Assembly (NCBI GenBank): GCA_036655895.1
Contig: JAVVPF010000004.1
Coordinates: forward strand, 1-62,837
Reading direction: 5' to 3'
DNA length: 62,837 nt
Source: Cloacibacillus sp.
GTDB taxonomy: Bacteria; Synergistota; Synergistia; Synergistales; Synergistaceae
In this document: one piece after another, positions 8,253 to 16,293 of the stretch
How positions within the stretch are numbered: the first letter of the stretch is position 1
Layout of the letters: the number at the start of each line of letters is the position of its first letter
Notes under the pieces: model-generated
What the model saw: the letters and a program-made list of their open reading frames with translations, nothing else
Database searches by the model: none
What the model was told of the DNA's origin: nothing
Translations under genes and position numbers: made by a program

Positions 8253-9656
8253 TTAGCTGACAATTCTTGTATCTAATTCGAGGATCAGCTCTTCGTCTGT
8301 TGGGATTAGGTTGTCAAAGACAAGTTCGTTGTTTATGAGCATAGACGGGAGATTCTTCACGCCAAGTCTGCTGACTCTTTTTATACCGGCGAGGCTTTTT
8401 ATCAATGTTTCCCTATAGGTAAGTTTGCCTTTATAACGGTCTTTCACTCTAAAGAGCGATTCCATCATGTACTGACATGGGGCGCACCCTTCAGAATCAA
8501 GTGTGACCACTTCAACAAATAGTTTTCCGTCTTCGATTTCAACGTCCGCGAATCCCTCCGCCTCTGTATCACATGAGGCAAGCGCCTCTTCTAGCGATAA
8601 GAAACCGCTGTCTGACGCTGCCTCTTCGTGTAGTACGGCAAATCGGCCGACTGCCTCAAGGTTGCGTTCCGGTGTATCAAATGGAAGATCACATCCAGGT
8701 GAAAGGATAAAACCGCTGCGCCCGCCATCCTCTATGCACTTCCTGGCGTCGTCTACGCATTCTTTCGGGCTGCCGAAGAGCAGCGTCGTCGTAAGGTGCA
8801 TGTTGCCCTCTATTGCAACATTGTATTTTGCCGAAAGCTCTCTCGCAGCAGCAATGCTCACCTGCTCGTCAAAGGCTATGCCGTCTGGAGCGCATTGCAT
8901 CATCAGCTCTATATTTTTTGTTGCGTCTCCGCAGCAAAAGAGCGTCACAAATTTTCCACGGGACTTCGCCTCTCCTATCGCAGGAGCAACGGTATTGGTC
9001 ACATATTTTTTAAAATGGCGCGGAGATATCTGGCTCGTCATCGGATCTACCAGCGCTATAACGTCCGCTCCCGCCTCCGCGTACCATGCGACCATTTTCT
9101 TCACAACATCCGCACAATATTCGAGGACCCGTTGTGCTCTCTCCGGAGCTTCTATCATGTCCGTAAGAAAGCTTGCACCAGAAAGATGCAGCGCCAGCGT
9201 GAAAGGACCGCAAATCAGGCCAAAGATGGCAGTATCTGCTCCCAACGTCTCTTTCAATACCGCAGTCGTCCGAAGCGCGTCCCTGATGCGCCCGAGTTCC
9301 TTTGTAAAAACAGGGAGCTCTTCTATATTTTTTGTTTCAAGCACATGCGAAGCCACCGCTGGAGGATTGTTTTTAGACCACTTCAAAGAACACCCCAGCG
9401 CTTCCGCCTCTATTTGCAAATCAAATACAGAGCAGACGCCGTCTGCAAGATATCTTTGCGCGGCAGCCGTCACACCGCGCACCATATTCTCGGGAGAGAG
9501 AAGGTATTCCGTTGCGTCCATCTCAAGCAGCTTCGCGCAGTGAACTCCGGTAAACGGCACCCACGGCGCACGCTCCACCTCTTCGCAGCGCAGTGATTTA
9601 AAGACGAGCTCTTTTCCATTCTGTTTTTTTGTTTTATCTGTCATGGCTATCACCAT
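8253..9656 (-). CDS. UroD-family corrinoid methyltransferase (MtaA/MtbA-like) fused to a thioredoxin-like domain, copy 1
   Basis: A 467-residue cytosolic protein. Residues ~15-350 are a uroporphyrinogen-decarboxylase fold of the MtaA/MtbA/CmuA group, which moves methyl from a corrinoid protein to a thiol. GPFTLALHLSGA, ALVDPMTSQISP and SPGCDLPFDTP are visible. The usual His-x-Cys-Gly zinc motif reads Phe-Cys-Cys-Gly (residues 240-243), while the distal Cys (about 322) is kept. Residues ~375-467 look like a thioredoxin fold: CAPC at 391-394 after a beta strand, and NLPSML with the cis-Pro at about 437. The start overlaps the upstream corrinoid gene's stop (TGATG), implying translational coupling. 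The methyl acceptor is unknown. Confidence 0.85.
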   Translation of the reverse strand: MVIAMTDKTKKQNGKELVFKSLRCEEVERAPWVPFTGVHCAKLLEMDATEYLLSPENMVRGVTAAAQRYLADGVCSVFDLQIEAEALGCSLKWSKNNPPAVASHVLETKNIEELPVFTKELGRIRDALRTTAVLKETLGADTAIFGLICGPFTLALHLSGASFLTDMIEAPERAQRVLEYCADVVKKMVAWYAEAGADVIALVDPMTSQISPRHFKKYVTNTVAPAIGEAKSRGKFVTLFCCGDATKNIELMMQCAPDGIAFDEQVSIAAARELSAKYNVAIEGNMHLTTTLLFGSPKECVDDARKCIEDGGRSGFILSPGCDLPFDTPERNLEAVGRFAVLHEEAASDSGFLSLEEALASCDTEAEGFADVEIEDGKLFVEVVTLDSEGCAPCQYMMESLFRVKDRYKGKLTYRETLIKSLAGIKRVSRLGVKNLPSMLINNELVFDNLIPTDEELILELDTRIVS

Positions 9657-10297
9657 CACGCCATGTTCATCAGTTTTTTGGCGACAATTACAGCTTCGCT
9701 GGCATTTGCTGAATAATTTGCGCCAATTTGGTCGGCAAAAGGCTGAGAGGTAGGAGCTCCACCTATCATTATTGCCACATGAGCGCCTAGCCCCTCTTCG
9801 ACAACACTGTCGATAACATCTTTCATGGTGGACATAGTGGTGGTGAGCATCGCAGAGATGGCAAGGATGTCAGGAGAGTATTCCCTGATTTTTTCTATGA
9901 TCTCTTTCACCGGTTTATCTACCCCCATGTGAAGCACTTCAAATCCCGCGCCCTCAAGCATCATCCCTACAAGTTTGATGCCGATGTCATGAAGGTCTCC
10001 CTCTACTGTCACCGTGAGTATCTTTCCGGTTTTTCGCACACCGCCGGCGGCAAGGTCCTCTTTTATTATTTCAATGCCGGCCTGTAACGCTTTGGCCGAA
10101 ACCAGCACCTCAGGAACAAACATCTCTCCGTCACGAAAAAGCGCTCCTACCTCATTCATACCCTTTATCAACCCGTCGTTAAGTATCGCCGAAGCATTTA
10201 TTCCGCTCGCGCTGGCCGAGGCGACATTTTCTTTTGTTTTGGAAACATTGCCGTCAAGCACAGATTCTGCGATAGCCGCCAGTATTTCATTTACCAT
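9656..10297 (-). CDS. Corrinoid (B12-binding) methyl-carrier protein, MttC/MtbC-like, copy 1
   Basis: A 213-residue cytosolic protein that holds the cobamide and shuttles the methyl group. Residues 1-90 form the helical cap domain (SVLDGNVSKTKENV, GLIKGMNEVGALFRDGEMFVPEVLVSAKAL). Residues 90-213 are the B12-binding Rossmann domain with GDLHDIGIKLVG (DxHxxG lower-ligand motif), AISAMLTTTM and MIGGAP. Length fits the family. GGGGGG lies ten bases before the ATG. It sits between the MttB homologue (33 bases upstream) and the UroD-thioredoxin gene (overlapping), so it is the shared carrier of these two methyltransferases. Confidence 0.94.
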   Translation of the reverse strand: MVNEILAAIAESVLDGNVSKTKENVASASASGINASAILNDGLIKGMNEVGALFRDGEMFVPEVLVSAKALQAGIEIIKEDLAAGGVRKTGKILTVTVEGDLHDIGIKLVGMMLEGAGFEVLHMGVDKPVKEIIEKIREYSPDILAISAMLTTTMSTMKDVIDSVVEEGLGAHVAIMIGGAPTSQPFADQIGANYSANASEAVIVAKKLMNMA

Positions 10298-10330
10298 AAT
10301 AGAGTACCCCCCTTATCCAATATTTCGGCG

Positions 10331-11773
10331 TTAGATTATCTCAAATTTTTCCTGCAACAGATGGTCCGCCGTATTCAGGCAATCCTCTGGGACACCGAAA
10401 GCAACGGCCGCAGAGCGTATTTCCGCGAGAGTTTGTTTCTCTATTTGAGGCAGGACGTATTTCTCAGCGTTTTTCTTGAGAAACTTTGTCACTTGCGCGT
10501 CAAATTCTTTTTCTTGATCCGTCGCGTAGCGCAATCCTATCTGGGGGATATAGAGCGATTTTTTGAAGTTGCCAAGAGTATGGTCACAGGTGAGATAGTT
10601 TCCTCCCTGTCCCGTCGCCATCGTGAGTTCAACCGCCAGTGTGTCGTCGGTGACTGTGATGTCTTTATCGAGATAGGACATCCTGCGGAAAAGTTCCACA
10701 TCCACGGCAAATTTCTTTGGAGACATCGAGTTAAAACTATCCTGACAGCCGGCTGTGTGCAGAAGAAAATCCAGCCCCTCGTAAAAGCAGGTAGACATTG
10801 TCATCATTGATTCAAAAGCTGACTGCATACTGGGGTATGCCGCGTCAGTAATTGCTGCGGGCCCCCTGCTTGGAAGGTTGTAAAATTTAGCGAGCTTCGC
10901 GGCGTAGCGTATGCCTACGCACATCTCCGGCGCCCCAAAAATTGCGCGGCTCGTCTTCATGTCTGCACCACTCACTGGAATACCATATATGGCGGGGGCG
11001 CCTTCTTCTATCATCTGAGCGAGTGCGATCCCGGAAAGTATCTCCGCGTTTCCTACAGCAATTGCACCGGCAAGTGTTACAGGACCTGTCAGGCCAGTGA
11101 TAACGCCCGATGTGAACGAGAATGGCTGGCGGTACTCGGCGAGTACGCGGATCACATCTACAGTTCTTGCGTCCATCTGCAGCGGAGAGAGGCTGTCCAC
11201 AAGATAGACTGTTTTGGGGCTCTTTTTGAACTCCTCTTTGCCTCCAAAGAGTGCCGCGGCCATCTCCATCATCGTCCGCGTTTCTTTCTCTCCTCCAGCT
11301 GGGCAGAATAGCACCTTTTCCGATCCGCGCAGCAGTGTATACCACATCAACAGAGTGACGACAGAAGCCTCGTATTCATTTGGCTGGCAAAGGATGCCGC
11401 CATTGACATTAAAATCGTCAAGCGACTCTATCTGTTTAAAAAAATACACAAAATCTTTGAGCGTAGAATATCTGGTGCTGCCGTCGAAATCCTGTACATA
11501 GGGCGCTCCATAAGCGGGGATGGCGTAATGCGCGCCGCTTCCCATATCCACATTGTATTTCGGGTTGCGCGCCTCTATTGTAAATCTGGCAGGCGCTTTT
11601 TCCACGTATTTCATCAGTGTCTTTTCATCTATTTTGACGATATCACCATCAACGGCCGCGCCGTGTTTTCTAAATATGGCAAGCGCCTCAGGGCTCGGAT
11701 AACGGATGCCTTCTTTCTCAAGCAACTGTATAGAGGCTTCGTGAATCTTCTGTAATTTTTCATCAAAAGTCAT
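10331..11773 (-). CDS. MttB-superfamily methyltransferase without pyrrolysine, copy 1
   Basis: A 480-residue member of the trimethylamine methyltransferase (MttB) family. It has the N-terminal helix bundle (IHEASIQLLEKEGIRYPSPEAL), the YGAPYVQDFDG region and the barrel blocks VTLAGAIAVGNAEILSGIALAQMIEEGAPAIYG and LLHTAGCQDSF. The frame is continuous with no in-frame TAG, so it belongs to the non-pyrrolysine branch. That branch includes enzymes for glycine betaine, carnitine, proline betaine and butyrobetaine; the substrate here is unknown. I start at the ATG at 11773, with AAGGAG eight bases upstream; a GTG at 11782 overlaps that site. First gene of the mttB-corrinoid-UroD operon. Confidence 0.9.
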   Translation of the reverse strand: MTFDEKLQKIHEASIQLLEKEGIRYPSPEALAIFRKHGAAVDGDIVKIDEKTLMKYVEKAPARFTIEARNPKYNVDMGSGAHYAIPAYGAPYVQDFDGSTRYSTLKDFVYFFKQIESLDDFNVNGGILCQPNEYEASVVTLLMWYTLLRGSEKVLFCPAGGEKETRTMMEMAAALFGGKEEFKKSPKTVYLVDSLSPLQMDARTVDVIRVLAEYRQPFSFTSGVITGLTGPVTLAGAIAVGNAEILSGIALAQMIEEGAPAIYGIPVSGADMKTSRAIFGAPEMCVGIRYAAKLAKFYNLPSRGPAAITDAAYPSMQSAFESMMTMSTCFYEGLDFLLHTAGCQDSFNSMSPKKFAVDVELFRRMSYLDKDITVTDDTLAVELTMATGQGGNYLTCDHTLGNFKKSLYIPQIGLRYATDQEKEFDAQVTKFLKKNAEKYVLPQIEKQTLAEIRSAAVAFGVPEDCLNTADHLLQEKFEII

Positions 11774-11837
11774 TTTGCTCACTCCTTCGATTGAGTATTA
11801 AATTTCGTCAGGATCGAAAATTAAGAATAAGAGGTCT

Positions 11838-11880
11838 AGAAGGGAATCATTGATGAGGTACGAACCAATGATCCCCTCTT
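11838..11880 (-). terminator. Terminator behind the MFS gene
   Basis: GGGAATCATTG on the left pairs with CAATGATCCCC on the right around a 13-base loop, allowing a bulge. On the minus strand the stem is followed by the T-rich CTTATTCTTAATTTTC. It separates the MFS gene from the mttB operon. Confidence 0.6.
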
Positions 11881-11923
11881 TAGTTGAGGCAGCCCTTGGA
11901 TTTGCGAGAGGTGGTTTAGGGCT

Positions 11924-13249
11924 TTAGGCAGCTTCAGCCGCCATTGCTTTTTCTTTTGCGGCTTTCTGTTCTTTGAGCAGGGCTCGTTTTTCGCGCGTCA
12001 CATACTGCCATACGAGCGATGTTACAAGGCCGGTCACGCTAAGTCCAATAAGTATGCTAAAAAATATCTTATAACCAGCGGCTCCGGGGTTTGAATCAAG
12101 GCAGATACCGGCAATTATCGGCATGATCATTTCGGTGCTGTAGCCAAGAGGAGTGATGATAGCCGTCGCGGCTCCCGTTGTTGAGAGCGGGTAATCGCCT
12201 TCTTCCAAGATTGCGAAATGGAGAGACTGGATACCGTACATAGAAGCATATATTGCGGCGCAGAATACAAGGAGCAAGTAAATGACGGAGGGCTTGCCAG
12301 GCATCACTACAAGTGAGACCAGACCTATTGTCATTATAATAAAGAGCACCGTCAGCATCTTCGATGAGCCGACCTTGTCTGCTATCACACCGGTCGCAAA
12401 ACATCCTACAGGGCGGCAATATTGAGAAAAATATCCCATCGCTGCGGCAAATACCGCCGAGGCTCCGAATACGAGCGTGGCATAAGGTGTAATATAAAAA
12501 TAGCTGATGATGGTTGAGTACGAAGTGAAAATAATGATAGTGCAAAGCCATGTCGTAGGCATCTTCGCAACTTTCATGAAAGCTTTTTTGTCAAAAACTT
12601 TTTTCGAAAGCTCCACCTTTTCTCCCTCGCGCACCTCGGGATCTTTGTACATTTTATAGACAAGAAGCCCCAGCAACAGACAAATTGTGGAATAGACCGT
12701 TATGACGGCTGAGAGTGCTGTCTTGTCGCTGAATTTTCCGGCAAGATATCCGAAAAGAGAAAGAATCAGTGCTGACTGCACCATATTGACAACTCCACGG
12801 CCACCTTCGAAGAGGCCAAACGCCCTTCCCTGTTCGTCCGAATTGGCGAGAGAACGGATAGCCTTAACAAGCGCACTCCAAAAGGTTACGATGGAGGTAA
12901 TACCAAGGGCGAGATGTATCCCAAGAACGACGGGGTAGGGCGGATATGTCAGCAGAACAAAGCCCAACAGCCCTGTCGTTACCAAAGAGATAGTCAGCAG
13001 ATAACGCGTAGGCCACCGGTCGGCAAAGAACCCTCCGCACATATAGCCTATAATGGCTGTTCCGCCGAAGGCGCTTCCAAGAGCACCCATCTGGGTATTG
13101 GTGATGTTAAAAAGTTTTACAAAAGCATCATAGTAGTAATATCTGAAATACGGAAGCGCGTAAATCAACGCTCCAGAAACGATAAGTATCAGCAATGTGG
13201 GCATATTTCTTTTTAGGCTGCTGCCAGTTGCAGAAGTTGTGCCGACCAT
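11924..13249 (-). CDS. MFS transporter
   Basis: A 441-residue major facilitator with two six-helix halves and a cytoplasmic loop near the middle (YKMYKDPEVREGEKVELSKKVFDKK). Family hallmarks: GGFFADRWPTRYLL after helix 2, the RAFGLFEGGRG signature, and GVIADKVGSSKML in the second half. The start is the ATG at 13249, nine bases after GGAGG; an in-frame ATG at 13258 is fused to that ribosome site. It is transcribed alone between the M24 peptidase and the mttB operon. Its position suggests transport of a peptide, organic acid or methylated compound; sequence does not specify which. Confidence 0.87.
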   Translation of the reverse strand: MVGTTSATGSSLKRNMPTLLILIVSGALIYALPYFRYYYYDAFVKLFNITNTQMGALGSAFGGTAIIGYMCGGFFADRWPTRYLLTISLVTTGLLGFVLLTYPPYPVVLGIHLALGITSIVTFWSALVKAIRSLANSDEQGRAFGLFEGGRGVVNMVQSALILSLFGYLAGKFSDKTALSAVITVYSTICLLLGLLVYKMYKDPEVREGEKVELSKKVFDKKAFMKVAKMPTTWLCTIIIFTSYSTIISYFYITPYATLVFGASAVFAAAMGYFSQYCRPVGCFATGVIADKVGSSKMLTVLFIIMTIGLVSLVVMPGKPSVIYLLLVFCAAIYASMYGIQSLHFAILEEGDYPLSTTGAATAIITPLGYSTEMIMPIIAGICLDSNPGAAGYKIFFSILIGLSVTGLVTSLVWQYVTREKRALLKEQKAAKEKAMAAEAA

Positions 13250-13446
13250 CAGTAACATCCTCCTTTTATTTTTTTGAGGATTCGGTTACACTATATTTCG
13301 GTGGTTTGAGCATTGTCCCAAAGGCGCATGTTGTAATTTTTTAAATAGAGAAAGTTCCCAGGCTCTCTCCCGTTACGACATGAGCCTCCACCTTTATAGT
13401 ATCGCTCCTCATGATTTAATACTTTTTCTGCGCGACGCTTCTGTTT

Positions 13447-14547
13447 TTACATACATTTCAGAAGATGGTCGCATAAATTCTTTGATGTATGCGTTAGCAC
13501 GCGGCATCCGTCCTTAGTAACCAGGATATCGTCTTCAACACGCACACCGCCTATACCTTCCAGATATATGCCAGGCTCTATGGTAAAAGTCATTCCCTCT
13601 TCCAGGATAAGATCATTGACTGGCGTTATATACGGTTCTTCGTGAACGCTGAGGCCCAAACCATGTCCCGTCCTATGCAGAAAATATTCTCCATAGCCTG
13701 CGTCGGTTATATATTTTCTTGCGGCTTCGTCTATCGTTTTCGCGGCGACGCCAGGCTGCACAGCAGCGATAGCCGCCAGATTCGCGTTTTTAGCGATGTT
13801 GTATATCTTTTCCAGTTCATGATTACCTATGTGTCCCAAGAAAAAGCATCTCGTGATATCGGACCAGTAGTGCTCATAATAGGCGCAGAAGTCGATAAGG
13901 ATGATATCTCCTTCTTTAAAAGTATAATCTCCAGATACCCCGTGCGGATTAGCCGAATTCTCGGCTCCGAGTACCAGAATTATGAATTCGTCTGTGATGA
14001 CGCCGGGGATCTTTGCCATATATGTATAGAGCATGAGATTAAGTTCCTTCTCGGTCATGCCTACCGTCACTTTATCAGAAATATATACCAGGGCGTCATC
14101 GACGATGTCTGCCGCACGCTGCATGATGCGGATCTCGTCTTCATCTTTATACATACGCAGCCTGGCGACCACATCGCCTATATCTGCGACGCCGTTACAT
14201 ACTTCCTTTAAAATTTCACCTAAAGCCATTGAGTAATATTTAGTCTCAACAGCTAGTTTCGTACATTCCCCAACAGCCCTTTTAATGCTCTCTTTCGGGC
14301 CGTCAGCGTCACTATAGACAATTTCCTGCACCCGGCCTTTCATACACCCCTTATCAACTCCCGGATTGACCATAATACGCTTTTCAGTCGTGGCATCCAG
14401 GACGAGGCCGTAGAACCTTTCGTAAGGCGTGACATGCACCCCTGTAAAATAGTTGATCGACATCGGATCTCCGAGCAGAGCCTTTTCAAAACCAGCTTTT
14501 TGAAGAGCTTCATACGCCTTTTTACAACGGTTTTCAAATACGTTCAT
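13447..14547 (-). CDS. M24-family metallopeptidase (Xaa-Pro aminopeptidase/creatinase-like)
   Basis: A 366-residue cytosolic pita-bread-fold hydrolase. The N-terminal creatinase-like domain (~1-125) includes NYFTGVHVTPYERFYGLVL. The catalytic domain has all five metal ligands in view: ILIDFCAYY (Asp), SDITR (Asp), HRTGHGLGLSVHE (His), FTIEPGIY (Glu) and GVRVEDDILV (Glu). Relatives cleave Xaa-Pro bonds or creatine. AAGGAG precedes the ATG at 14547; an upstream GTG at 14556 is less well placed. It follows a GntR gene and precedes the MFS gene. Beside corrinoid methyltransferases it may release an N-methylated or proline-type substrate (inference). Confidence 0.88.
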   Translation of the reverse strand: MNVFENRCKKAYEALQKAGFEKALLGDPMSINYFTGVHVTPYERFYGLVLDATTEKRIMVNPGVDKGCMKGRVQEIVYSDADGPKESIKRAVGECTKLAVETKYYSMALGEILKEVCNGVADIGDVVARLRMYKDEDEIRIMQRAADIVDDALVYISDKVTVGMTEKELNLMLYTYMAKIPGVITDEFIILVLGAENSANPHGVSGDYTFKEGDIILIDFCAYYEHYWSDITRCFFLGHIGNHELEKIYNIAKNANLAAIAAVQPGVAAKTIDEAARKYITDAGYGEYFLHRTGHGLGLSVHEEPYITPVNDLILEEGMTFTIEPGIYLEGIGGVRVEDDILVTKDGCRVLTHTSKNLCDHLLKCM

Positions 14548-14635
14548 CAAACACACTCCTTCTGTTCATGATAAATGAGAAATAGAAACGGACGTCATTA
14601 ACTTTGACCATATCTCACCTTCTGTCTCATTAAAA

Positions 14636-15343
14636 TTAAACTTCAGATGTTTCGGAGGTTTTATTTTCTACACTGAAATCATAGTAACGTACTATATACT
14701 TTTTCTGTTTTTTGAACGACCAGTGTTCATCTTTGATGCAAGAAAAAATGTGGTGGAGATTCTTCTCTTCAATGGCATCTATAAGCTTGTCATGCTGATC
14801 GCAACATACAAGCTCCCAGTCTATAGAATGCACTATATTTGTGGGGCAGTAAAACAAACGGGACCATGTATTTGACCACAAGGTCTGTATGTAACTATTT
14901 TCTGAGAGGCTCAGGTAAAGCAGATGAAATGTTTTGTTGAGCGCTCTGCCGTTGTCGAACTCCTTTGTATAAGCGCACTCTCTTATCTGTTCGTTGATCT
15001 CCCGCATTACTTTCTGGTGTTCCTTAGTCAGATTAAATACTGCAGTTTCCAGCGCGCGGCATTCAAGAGTGGCTATCATGTCATAATAATTTTCTATATC
15101 TTTCAGATAGAATTCCCGAAGGACTATCCCCTTGCGCGGCAGAATGTTTACCATTCCTTCACACTCCAACTGGAGCAGTGCATCCCGCAGCGGAGTAATA
15201 CTGATTCCCAGTTCCGAGCTCAGCTCTCTCAGGTTCAGCGTATCGCCCGGACGAATCCGGTGAGAGCCTATCTCTTTTTTCAGATAGTCGCATACCTGTT
15301 CTCTGAGTGGTTTTGTATAGAACTTAGGCGCCATGATATTCAC
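14636..15343 (-). CDS. GntR-family transcriptional regulator, FCD subfamily
   Basis: A 235-residue regulator with the GntR winged helix (LREQVCDYLKKEIGSHRIRPGDTLNLRELSSELGISITPLRDALLQLECEGMVNILPRKGI) and an FCD-type helical effector domain. The GTG at 15343 has AAGGTG seven bases upstream; the ATG at 15334 is too far from it. A 19-bp perfect palindrome lies about 40 bases upstream, probably its own operator. It is the first gene before the M24 peptidase and MFS genes and probably regulates them. The ligand is unknown. Confidence 0.87.
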   Translation of the reverse strand: MNIMAPKFYTKPLREQVCDYLKKEIGSHRIRPGDTLNLRELSSELGISITPLRDALLQLECEGMVNILPRKGIVLREFYLKDIENYYDMIATLECRALETAVFNLTKEHQKVMREINEQIRECAYTKEFDNGRALNKTFHLLYLSLSENSYIQTLWSNTWSRLFYCPTNIVHSIDWELVCCDQHDKLIDAIEEKNLHHIFSCIKDEHWSFKKQKKYIVRYYDFSVENKTSETSEV

Positions 15344-15383
15344 AAAATCACCTTCGCATTCTTCAGCGTTAGAGATATTTTTT

Positions 15384-15434
15384 CTTCAACATCTGATATC
15401 TGATATCTGATACAACAGATATCAGATGTTGAAG
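15384..15434. promoter_or_regulatory. Long palindrome upstream of the GntR gene, probable operator
   Basis: CTTCAACATCTGATATCTG (15384-15402) is perfectly inverted at 15416-15434, with a 13-base spacer. Inside and next to the left arm the heptamer TCTGATA occurs three times in tandem. It sits in the region upstream of the regulator start and has no T-tract on the relevant side, so an operator fits better than a terminator. Confidence 0.6.
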
Positions 15435-15522
15435 TTTTAAAAGATTCTATCATAATAATCCCCATATTGCAATGATTAAATATTTTTTTAAATAATTTGA
15501 CATAACTTTAATCGATGGATAA

Positions 15523-15561
15523 AAATTGAGGGCTCAGCTTATCACGCTGAGCCCTCAATTT
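15523..15561 (-). terminator. Terminator of the HyuA/RACo operon
   Basis: A perfect 16-bp inverted repeat (15523-15538 with 15546-15561, core GAGGGCTCAGC) and a seven-base loop start two bases after the last gene's stop. On the minus strand it ends in AATTTTTATCC. Confidence 0.9.
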
Positions 15562-15562
15562 G

Positions 15563-16291
15563 TTACTTTTGATTTTCTTCTGTTATATTTTCTCGCCGCC
15601 ACAAACATTCTTCCCGTCGGGGACACTCGTGACACATCGACCCCACATGGTTTGCTGAATAGTGCGGCCCTAGGCCTATCAACGATGAATTTGAGATATG
15701 CGGTATCAAAAAGGAAGCGTCGTTAATACTCAGACCTAGCTTTTCGCCGTATCCAAGCCTGTACAGATCGCGCTGTCCGCAAACCTCCCAGCCCGCGACA
15801 GAACCAGGCTGCATTGATGGCCCTACGCCCCAGCCCTTCTCGGAAGCCGCGTCTGCCACATAGTTTCTCATCGCCGTGGATACGTCGGATAGAGCCAACA
15901 CACCAAAAAGATCAAGATAATACATCATAAGACAATCTCCAGATTCTCCATATTTATTCATCAGAGAGATAAGGGGAGTTCCCACGGTGCAGAGCGCTAC
16001 AGCAATCTCTTTAGCGGGGAGCAGATAACCGGCGCGGGGGCCCACATGTAAAATTTCCGCGCTGCCTCCAGGAAGAGAGAGGGTTATATTTTCCGCGTCA
16101 CTTTCATTTTCCAATTTTTGATATATTTCGACGACATACCGCATCTCCAAGCACTTTAATCCCTCTAAATACGCTCTGTCTGCCGCCTCTATCATTTCGG
16201 AAGACGGGGACTTTCTACGGCGACTTTTCTGAGACCTCGCAAACATTGCCTGGGGGGTAAAAGTGATTTCATCAAGTGTGAGTATTTTCAT
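15563..16291 (-). CDS. MetH-activation-domain-like protein with Cys-rich tail, copy 2
   Basis: A 242-residue protein resembling the vitamin-B12-dependent methionine synthase activation domain, which in MetH supports reductive remethylation of oxidised cobalamin. Matching blocks are KEIAVALCTVGTPL, the Leu/Asp-rich segment near residue 130, GWGVGPSMQPGSVAGW, LGLSINDASFLIPHISNSSLIGLGP and the Cys-rich end MCHECPRREECLWRRE (three Cys, possibly an iron-sulfur site). It is a close paralogue of the gene immediately upstream. AGGAG is placed well before the ATG. Last gene of the HyuA-RACo operon; it probably helps corrinoid activation (inference). Confidence 0.78.
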   Translation of the reverse strand: MKILTLDEITFTPQAMFARSQKSRRRKSPSSEMIEAADRAYLEGLKCLEMRYVVEIYQKLENESDAENITLSLPGGSAEILHVGPRAGYLLPAKEIAVALCTVGTPLISLMNKYGESGDCLMMYYLDLFGVLALSDVSTAMRNYVADAASEKGWGVGPSMQPGSVAGWEVCGQRDLYRLGYGEKLGLSINDASFLIPHISNSSLIGLGPHYSANHVGSMCHECPRREECLWRRENITEENQK

Positions 16292-16293
16292 TG

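Noticed and set aside
8503-9543. A 346-codon plus-strand frame, with a similar one at 30167-30820
   Set aside because: Both are Ser/Ala-rich mirror frames of the UroD-thioredoxin genes and recur only because those genes are paralogues.
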